DNA of 5,856 bases. Source: Acidobacteriota bacterium. Its GTDB lineage: Bacteria; Acidobacteriota; Thermoanaerobaculia; Multivoradales; SZUA-115. Position 1 is the stretch's first letter, and every line of letters starts with the position of its first letter. Positions 1-5,856 of the stretch are shown in pieces. The position numbers and the translations under genes were made by a program. The DNA lies in contig QIHU01000689.1 in the NCBI GenBank assembly GCA_003231035.1, forward strand, positions 1 through 5,856. The letters run 5' to 3'. The notes under the pieces are model-generated. The model ran no database searches, was not told the origin of the DNA, and saw nothing but the letters and a program-made list of their open reading frames with translations.

Positions 1-2060
1 ACCTCTTGCAGCCCTAGGAAGACCACGTCCGCTCCCTGGGACTCACGGTGAATGACCTCGTGGATGGTCGCCCCTTCCGGCCTTGGCAGGACCACCGCGT
101 CGGCGTCGATGCGAATGCGCTCGATCAGCTGGCGCAGGTTACGTTCCGTCTGTTCGAGCGTCATGGCGTTGGAAGCGATCGACTTGACCGCGATCCGCGC
201 CCCAGACCACTCCTCATTGAGCGACACCAGGTGGGCGAAGAGCAGCAGCATGTCGCCATTGTTGGCCAGACCGCCCCACCAGACATCGATGCGCCGCAAC
301 TTGCCGGCCCAGCGGCGCGAGGCGATGCGGCAGAGGATGGTCGATTTGCCCAACAGCGCCGCGCGGCGAGCGATGCGCAGTCGCGCGATCACCCCCTCCG
401 GCTTGGCACTCCAGCCGAGCATCACCGTATTCGACGACAACCCGCCAATTCCGTTGGCCTGGCAGACGCTGAGCACGCCGTTCTCAAAGCTAGAGACGAT
501 CTCGGTCTCGGCGAAGGCGACGATCCCCTCCTCGTCGAGCACCTCGGCGGTGCGCCGCGTCTCTTCTTCGATCTGGGGCGCCAGCTCTTCGAGATCGCCG
601 ACCAAGAGGCGCGAGACGGTCAGGATGCCCCGCTTCTGATTCAGCCACGAGGCAAAATGCAACAGTTCGAGTCGCTTGGCGGGATCGCCGGTAAAGACGA
701 GAATGTTGGGTCGCCAGTTGCGCGCATCGACCGGCAGCTGCTGCATCCGTAAGAGGGCGACGCGGATCAGCGACATCGAGGCGCCGTAGCGCAGATCGCC
801 CCACGAAGCGGAGAGCGACCGGCGCCGAAGGACCACGTAGACCATCACTTCGATCACCACCGCCGCCACTGCCGCCACGGGGTTGATCAAGGCCATCACC
901 CACAGACAGCCAAAGGCGCCGGCCAGCGAGACCAGCCAGTGGACGTGTAAGGTCGGCCGGTAAGAGGGGTCACCGCTCAGTTTCTCGATACCGGCCACCA
1001 GGTTGGCCACCGCGTAGGTGGTGAGGAAGAACATGGTGAGCACCGGAGCCACCGCGTTGAGGTTGCCCAAGCCGACCGCCGCCAGCGCCACTCCCGCCGA
1101 GATCATCAGGGAGACGCTATTGCCGATATCGCGACCAAACAGCCGTTTCGGCAGGGCCGGAATGACTCGGTCGTCCGCCAGAGCTTCCAAAGTTCGAGGA
1201 GCACCCAGGATGCTCCCTACCGCGGAGGAGAAGATCGCCCCGAAGAGCCCCGGGAAGACCAACCAGGGAACGGCCGCCACTTTGAACCAGACCAAGTTGT
1301 CGTTGACCAGCGTCTCGGCATCGGCGCCCGCTACTAGGACGATGGGAATAATCAGGTAGACGACAAAGCCGACGCCGATCGCCGACAGCGTCCCGACTGT
1401 GATGCTCCGTTTGGGGTCCTTGAGGTCACCGGAAAGGCTGATTCCCGCCATCAGGCCGGTGACGGCGGGAAAGAAGACGGCGAAGACCACCCAGAAACCG
1501 GCGCCGTCTGGGGTGCCCTCAAAGAGGGGAAGTTGCCTTGGCCCTTGCCGCGCCACACCCACCACTAGCGAGGTCAAGGCCAGGCCGATCGCCACCATGA
1601 TCGGGAACTGGAGCTTGAGCGCCAACTCGGTGCTGCGACTGGCTAGAAGGGTCACCACGATCACCGTCACCGCCGCCACCGGCCGCATCGGCAAGTCTGG
1701 CCAGAAGAGACGCAGGCTCTCCGCCAGACCGAAGGCGTAGAGGGTTACCGAGAAGGTCTGAGCCAGGAAGAGCGGAATGCCGATGGCGCCGCCGATCTCG
1801 AGCCCGAGCGAGCGCGAGATCATGTAGTAGGCGCCACCCGCTCCGACCTTCATATTGGTCGCGATGGCGGAGACCGAGAGGCCGGTGCTCAAGGTGATGG
1901 CGTGGGCCAGCGCCACGATGGCCAGCGCCGGCAGCAGACCGACATTGCCCACCACCCAACCTGTACGCAGGAAGAGCACGACCCCAAGAATGGTCAGGAT
2001 CGACGGCGTGAAAACGCCGTAGAAGGTGCCTAGATTTGCCGGCTTGGGATTGGAAGCCAC
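1..2060 (-). CDS. Cation-chloride cotransporter-like permease (SLC12/APC superfamily), 3' end outside the window
   Basis: This inner-membrane secondary transporter is probably a symporter of Na+ and/or K+ with Cl-. The 686 codons present read without a stop to the window edge. The only usable start before TM1 is the GTG at 2060-2058, because an in-frame TAG lies two codons upstream. Residues 1-13 are a short cytoplasmic tail. About 12 hydrophobic segments follow, roughly at 14-33, 38-62, 90-117, 125-140, 149-170, 189-208, 222-244, 263-284, 317-330, 332-357, 372-392 and 395-412. SLC12 signatures are clear: GVVLFLRTGWVVG in TM1, GGAYYMISRSLG before TM3, FFPAVTGLMAG then SGDLKDP at TM6, and FSSAVGSILGAPR at TM8. 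Residues from about 440 form the cytoplasmic domain; NWRPNILVFTGDP (448-460) and RRIDVWWGG (589-597) match the SLC12 C-terminal domain. Homologues suggest only a modest part of that domain is missing. The substrate is inferred, and general amino-acid transport is less likely given these motifs. Confidence 0.88.
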   Translation of the reverse strand, partial: MASNPKPANLGTFYGVFTPSILTILGVVLFLRTGWVVGNVGLLPALAIVALAHAITLSTGLSVSAIATNMKVGAGGAYYMISRSLGLEIGGAIGIPLFLAQTFSVTLYAFGLAESLRLFWPDLPMRPVAAVTVIVVTLLASRSTELALKLQFPIMVAIGLALTSLVVGVARQGPRQLPLFEGTPDGAGFWVVFAVFFPAVTGLMAGISLSGDLKDPKRSITVGTLSAIGVGFVVYLIIPIVLVAGADAETLVNDNLVWFKVAAVPWLVFPGLFGAIFSSAVGSILGAPRTLEALADDRVIPALPKRLFGRDIGNSVSLMISAGVALAAVGLGNLNAVAPVLTMFFLTTYAVANLVAGIEKLSGDPSYRPTLHVHWLVSLAGAFGCLWVMALINPVAAVAAVVIEVMVYVVLRRRSLSASWGDLRYGASMSLIRVALLRMQQLPVDARNWRPNILVFTGDPAKRLELLHFASWLNQKRGILTVSRLLVGDLEELAPQIEEETRRTAEVLDEEGIVAFAETEIVSSFENGVLSVCQANGIGGLSSNTVMLGWSAKPEGVIARLRIARRAALLGKSTILCRIASRRWAGKLRRIDVWWGGLANNGDMLLLFAHLVSLNEEWSGARIAVKSIASNAMTLEQTERNLRQLIERIRIDADAVVLPRPEGATIHEVIHRESQGADVVFLGLQE

Positions 2061-2066
2061 GGACTA
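2058..2066 (-). promoter_or_regulatory. In-frame TAG-TCC-GTG stop/start junction (translational coupling)
   Basis: The phosphatase gene ends with TAG at 2066-2064. One sense codon (TCC, 2063-2061) follows, then the GTG start of the transporter at 2060-2058, all in one reading frame. No purine-rich Shine-Dalgarno lies just upstream of this GTG; the preceding bases on the coding strand are GCATTCCTTAGTCC. Initiation therefore most likely depends on ribosomes that have just terminated on the phosphatase message. Occasional amber readthrough would instead give a fused phosphatase-transporter protein. The positions are read directly; the mechanism is inferred. Confidence 0.65.
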
Positions 2067-4463
2067 AGGAATGCGCAAGACTAGCACCGTGAGATCGTCC
2101 TCTTGCGGCGCGCTCTTGGTGAAGGTGTCTACGTCACCCAAGACGGCGTCTCTGAGTCGCTTGACGCCGAGGTGGGCATGGCGGCGCAGGCTCTCTTCCA
2201 AGCGGTCGAAGCCGAACATCTCGTCGTCTCCTTCGCCTCGCGCCTCGACCAGGCCGTCGCTGTGAAGGAAGAGAGTATCTCCCTCGTTCAGCTTGGCCAG
2301 GCGAGCATCGACCGGCATTTCGTCGCGCACTCCCAACGGGTAGGCGATGTATTCGAGCGGGTGCACCTTGCGCTCGGCGGTGACCACGTAGGGATAGAGA
2401 TGGCCGGCGCTGGCGTAGCGCATCTCGCGGCGGATCGGATCGAGGACGCCGTAGCAGAGGGTAGCCAGCAGCCGTTTGCGGGCGCTTTGATAGATCACTC
2501 GGTTGAGGGTGGTGAAGACGGTGGCGACGTCAGGGTTGATGGTGACTTGTACGGCGAGCGCCGCCTTGGCCATCGACATCACCAGGCCGCTCGAGACGCC
2601 GTGGCCGGCGACGTCGCCGATGGCTACGGCTAAGCGACCGTCTTCGAGCGCCAGAACGTCGTAGAAGTCGCCGCCCACCTCGCTGGCGGGCTGATAGGCG
2701 TGGGCTAGCTCGACGCCGTTGAGCTGCGGAGGCAGATCGGGCAGGATCGAGCTTTGGATCTGCCGTGCCGTTTCCAGTTCCACCCGCTGGCGCTCGCGCT
2801 CGGCGATCCGGCGTACGTGAGGCGGCACGTCGTCCCAGCGGTAGAAAAACTTCTTGTCGGAGAGTAGGTGACGGGCACTGAGCAGGAACGGGGTGGCGAG
2901 GGCCACCAGCGGGATCATCGCCTGAAACTGCATCCACGGATCACCGGCCCGCAGGAAGGGGATGATCTGCACCACCACCGAGGTCGTCATCGCCGCCTGC
3001 AATGCGGTCAGCAAGCCGTAGCGCAGGAAGAGGACGGTCTGCGCCAGCGCAACGAGGAACCAAACCGGTAGCCCCCAACTGACCGGCAAGGGCAAGACCC
3101 CTGGAAAAAAGAGAATGCTGCCAATCGCGGCAGCCAGTAGAGCGCCGATCGTCTGACCGAACTTGGAAGTTAGCGCCGTGGTCAACACAAGACGGCCAAA
3201 AAGTTCGGTATAGAACCGATAGATCAGAACAAACAAGAGCAACGACAGGCCGAACCACTTGGTGCCTTCCCACCAAGGGCCAAAGAAAAAGATCGTCGGT
3301 ACCCAGGCACCAACCCGCTGCATGAGAAACGTTGAGACCACCGTAAGAGCAGCGAGCAACAGTCCAGCCGAGAGGCCACGAAGGGAGTCTTGGGGCAGCG
3401 TCGAGTTGTTGAAGTCGCGCTTGATCAGCGCATCGAAAGCCGCCAAGCGGTGAGGGAAGCGCTGGCGAGTGATCGCTTCGCCAACTCCCCAACAGAGGAA
3501 GGCCATCAGCGCCACGGGGAGAAAGAAAAACATCATGATCTGGAAACTGGAGACGACGGTGGTCAGTGAACGCGAGACAGGACCCATGCTCCACCCGACA
3601 CTCATGACCTTGCCGGCCATGATGATGAAGAGAATCGCCGCGCTCACCACCACCGCCATCAGGCGTAGGCTACGGCGCACCCCGATCTCGCCCTCGTGGT
3701 ACCGCCGGACGAAGAAGATAGCGACAATCGGGACCAAGAGTAGAACCGCGAACAACCAGATCTGCTGCGCCAACACGAAGCTGCCGAGGCCCTTCTCAAA
3801 GGCATCCTCCTCGGGATCGTCGAGAAAAACTTTGAAGCCGGCCAACTGCTCGCCGGCGAAGTCCACCTCCACGCCGTAGGGAACCTGGTCACCGAACAGT
3901 TTCTCTTTGTCCAGGTAGCGCAAGCTCAGATCGGTGCGTTTCTCAAGCTGTTGGCTACGCATCTCGGGAGCGCCGAAGCGGGACAGATCAAATCCCTGAG
4001 CGACCAGGAAGGCGTCCGCTTGCTGACGGGCCACCTCCTGCTCAATGACCCCGCCCTCCTCGTCATCCTCCACCCGCAGTTGCAAGCGAGTCACCTCTCC
4101 ACGCGGCGAGACACGAGCCCGATAGGTCCATTCTTGAGAGCCGGCGCCCTCTTCGAAGAAGCGGATCTGCCAACTAATCAGGCTCTCCGCCAGCCAGCCA
4201 TCCAGAAAGCGCTCGCGGGTCTCCTGGTCACTCAGCCAGTAGCGGTGTTCGAGCACCGGAAAGCCGGTGAGCTGGATGTCGACATAGTCGTCCACCGGCT
4301 CACCGAACACTCGGACTCTCTCGTCGGCGAGGGCGATCGCCTCTTCGCGATCGACCGACCAGTCCTCCGGCAGGGTCGGGTAAGCACGAGGGAAGGCCCA
4401 GGCCAGCACTAGGGCCCCCGCCAGCCCCGCCAAGGCCCAGTAGAGGACGTGGATCTTCTTCAT
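2064..4463 (-). CDS. Polytopic membrane protein with C-terminal SpoIIE/PP2C-type Ser/Thr phosphatase domain
   Basis: This 799-residue protein is probably a membrane-bound receptor phosphatase that removes phosphate from Ser/Thr of a cytoplasmic target. An N-terminal membrane anchor (about 5-22) is followed by a soluble, presumably extracytoplasmic region (about 25-228) with two similar halves. About nine further hydrophobic segments lie near 230-252, 267-284, 305-327, 361-383, 402-416, 437-454, 464-483, 485-502 and 513-530. A linker helix (about 548-572, ending QIQSSILP) leads into the catalytic domain (about 585-799). Its PP2C metal-binding motifs are intact: EVGGDFYD (595-602), GDVAGHG (616-622), SAGH (685-688), SDGLVEA (735-741) and EDDLTVLVL (788-796). 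It should therefore be active. The transmembrane core resembles a CPBP (CAAX protease-like) fold without catalytic residues. The ATG start has GGAAAGG upstream. No anti-sigma factor, STAS protein or kinase is visible nearby, so its substrate is unknown; the coupled transporter is one candidate. Confidence 0.9.
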   Translation of the reverse strand: MKKIHVLYWALAGLAGALVLAWAFPRAYPTLPEDWSVDREEAIALADERVRVFGEPVDDYVDIQLTGFPVLEHRYWLSDQETRERFLDGWLAESLISWQIRFFEEGAGSQEWTYRARVSPRGEVTRLQLRVEDDEEGGVIEQEVARQQADAFLVAQGFDLSRFGAPEMRSQQLEKRTDLSLRYLDKEKLFGDQVPYGVEVDFAGEQLAGFKVFLDDPEEDAFEKGLGSFVLAQQIWLFAVLLLVPIVAIFFVRRYHEGEIGVRRSLRLMAVVVSAAILFIIMAGKVMSVGWSMGPVSRSLTTVVSSFQIMMFFFLPVALMAFLCWGVGEAITRQRFPHRLAAFDALIKRDFNNSTLPQDSLRGLSAGLLLAALTVVSTFLMQRVGAWVPTIFFFGPWWEGTKWFGLSLLLFVLIYRFYTELFGRLVLTTALTSKFGQTIGALLAAAIGSILFFPGVLPLPVSWGLPVWFLVALAQTVLFLRYGLLTALQAAMTTSVVVQIIPFLRAGDPWMQFQAMIPLVALATPFLLSARHLLSDKKFFYRWDDVPPHVRRIAERERQRVELETARQIQSSILPDLPPQLNGVELAHAYQPASEVGGDFYDVLALEDGRLAVAIGDVAGHGVSSGLVMSMAKAALAVQVTINPDVATVFTTLNRVIYQSARKRLLATLCYGVLDPIRREMRYASAGHLYPYVVTAERKVHPLEYIAYPLGVRDEMPVDARLAKLNEGDTLFLHSDGLVEARGEGDDEMFGFDRLEESLRRHAHLGVKRLRDAVLGDVDTFTKSAPQEDDLTVLVLRIP

Positions 4464-4473
4464 CGGGTGACTA

Positions 4474-4480
4474 CCTTTCC
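4474..4480 (-). promoter_or_regulatory. Shine-Dalgarno of the phosphatase gene
   Basis: GGAAAGG on the coding strand lies 10 bases before the ATG at 4463-4461. The spacing is slightly long but acceptable. It supports this ATG, which is followed at once by a lysine-rich N-terminus (MKKIH) and a hydrophobic segment, as expected for a membrane anchor or signal. Confidence 0.5.
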
Positions 4481-4570
4481 GGTTTCCTGCTCAGATCTTG
4501 CTCCAGCTCTTCAGTACGGTGTCGTCAACAAGGGGTTGCGCATGGCGGGCCTGCTAATCGCTGGCCAGAA

Positions 4571-4589
4571 GGCGCGAACGGGACGCGCC
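4571..4589 (-). terminator. GC hairpin just after the icd stop; weak terminator or 3'-end stabiliser
   Basis: GGCGCG and CGCGCC form a perfect 6-bp all-GC stem around a 7-base loop, starting 2 bases after the icd TGA (4594-4592). The transcript then continues UUCUGG, a poor U-tract, so efficient intrinsic termination is doubtful. It may attenuate read-through into the phosphatase gene or protect the icd mRNA end. The rest of the 128-base gap (4464-4591) shows no convincing promoter or small gene. Confidence 0.35.
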
Positions 4590-4591
4590 GA

Positions 4592-5839
<1,248 letters not shown>

Positions 5840-5844
5840 ACCGT

Positions 5845-5850
5845 CCCTCC
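5845..5850 (-). promoter_or_regulatory. Strong Shine-Dalgarno that selects the TTG start of icd
   Basis: GGAGGG on the coding strand lies 5 bases before the TTG at 5839-5837. The next in-frame candidate, ATG at 5818-5816, is 26 bases from this site and has no purine-rich sequence of its own at a suitable distance. This favours TTG initiation and an N-terminus of MSRSFND. Confidence 0.65.
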
Positions 5851-5856
5851 GAATCG

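Noticed and set aside
48..752. Long plus-strand open frame opposite the transporter gene
   Set aside because: It lies entirely antisense to a confidently assigned coding region. Its Arg/Asp/Pro-rich translation shows no domain and is typical of a GC-rich shadow frame.
2530..2937. Alternative minus-strand frame within the phosphatase gene
   Set aside because: It overlaps the conserved SpoIIE domain in another frame and gives an Arg-rich product with no motif. The main frame is intact, so this is not a frameshift remnant.
4500..4528. Possible promoter for the phosphatase gene (TTGACG at 4528-4523 on the minus strand as a -35 box)
   Set aside because: At 16-18 bases of spacing the -10 region reads about TGGAGC, which is far from TATAAT. 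A single good hexamer is not enough.
4464..4591. Small gene or riboswitch in the gap between icd and the phosphatase gene
   Set aside because: Only a 6-bp hairpin and a Shine-Dalgarno are seen. No coding frame with a ribosome site and no recognisable riboswitch core was found in 128 bases.

Overview
The window is a GC-rich stretch of bacterial chromosome (about 60% GC by eye) in which three long genes, all on the minus strand, fill almost everything. In transcription order they are icd (NADP-type isocitrate dehydrogenase), a polytopic membrane protein with a cytoplasmic SpoIIE/PP2C-type phosphatase domain, and a cation-chloride-cotransporter (SLC12-like) permease that runs off the left edge. 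No tRNA, rRNA, CRISPR array, insertion sequence or integrase was seen. The long plus-strand open frames are GC-rich shadows of these genes. The protein styles, especially the CPBP-like membrane scaffold, remind me of Acidobacteriota or a related deep Gram-negative lineage, but this is a weak guess with no marker gene behind it.

Layout: icd occupies 4592-5839 and starts at a TTG codon behind a strong Shine-Dalgarno. A 128-base gap (4464-4591) follows, with a small GC hairpin just after the icd stop and a Shine-Dalgarno for the next gene. The phosphatase gene occupies 2064-4463. Its stop codon TAG is followed by a single codon (TCC) and then the GTG start of the transporter (2060 to beyond position 1), in the same reading frame. 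The phosphatase and transporter are therefore almost certainly co-transcribed and translationally coupled. icd may be a separate unit.

How the genes may work together: icd is ordinary TCA-cycle housekeeping. The other two make an unusual pair. One is a membrane-embedded receptor-like Ser/Thr phosphatase with a roughly 200-residue extracytoplasmic region, a transmembrane core resembling a catalytically dead CPBP (CAAX protease-like) fold, and an intact SpoIIE phosphatase domain. The other is a bacterial relative of the eukaryotic Na-K-Cl cotransporters, whose eukaryotic members are controlled by phosphorylation. The inference worth testing is that the phosphatase regulates the transporter, or senses its ionic or osmotic output. 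Nothing in the sequence proves that link beyond the tight gene junction.
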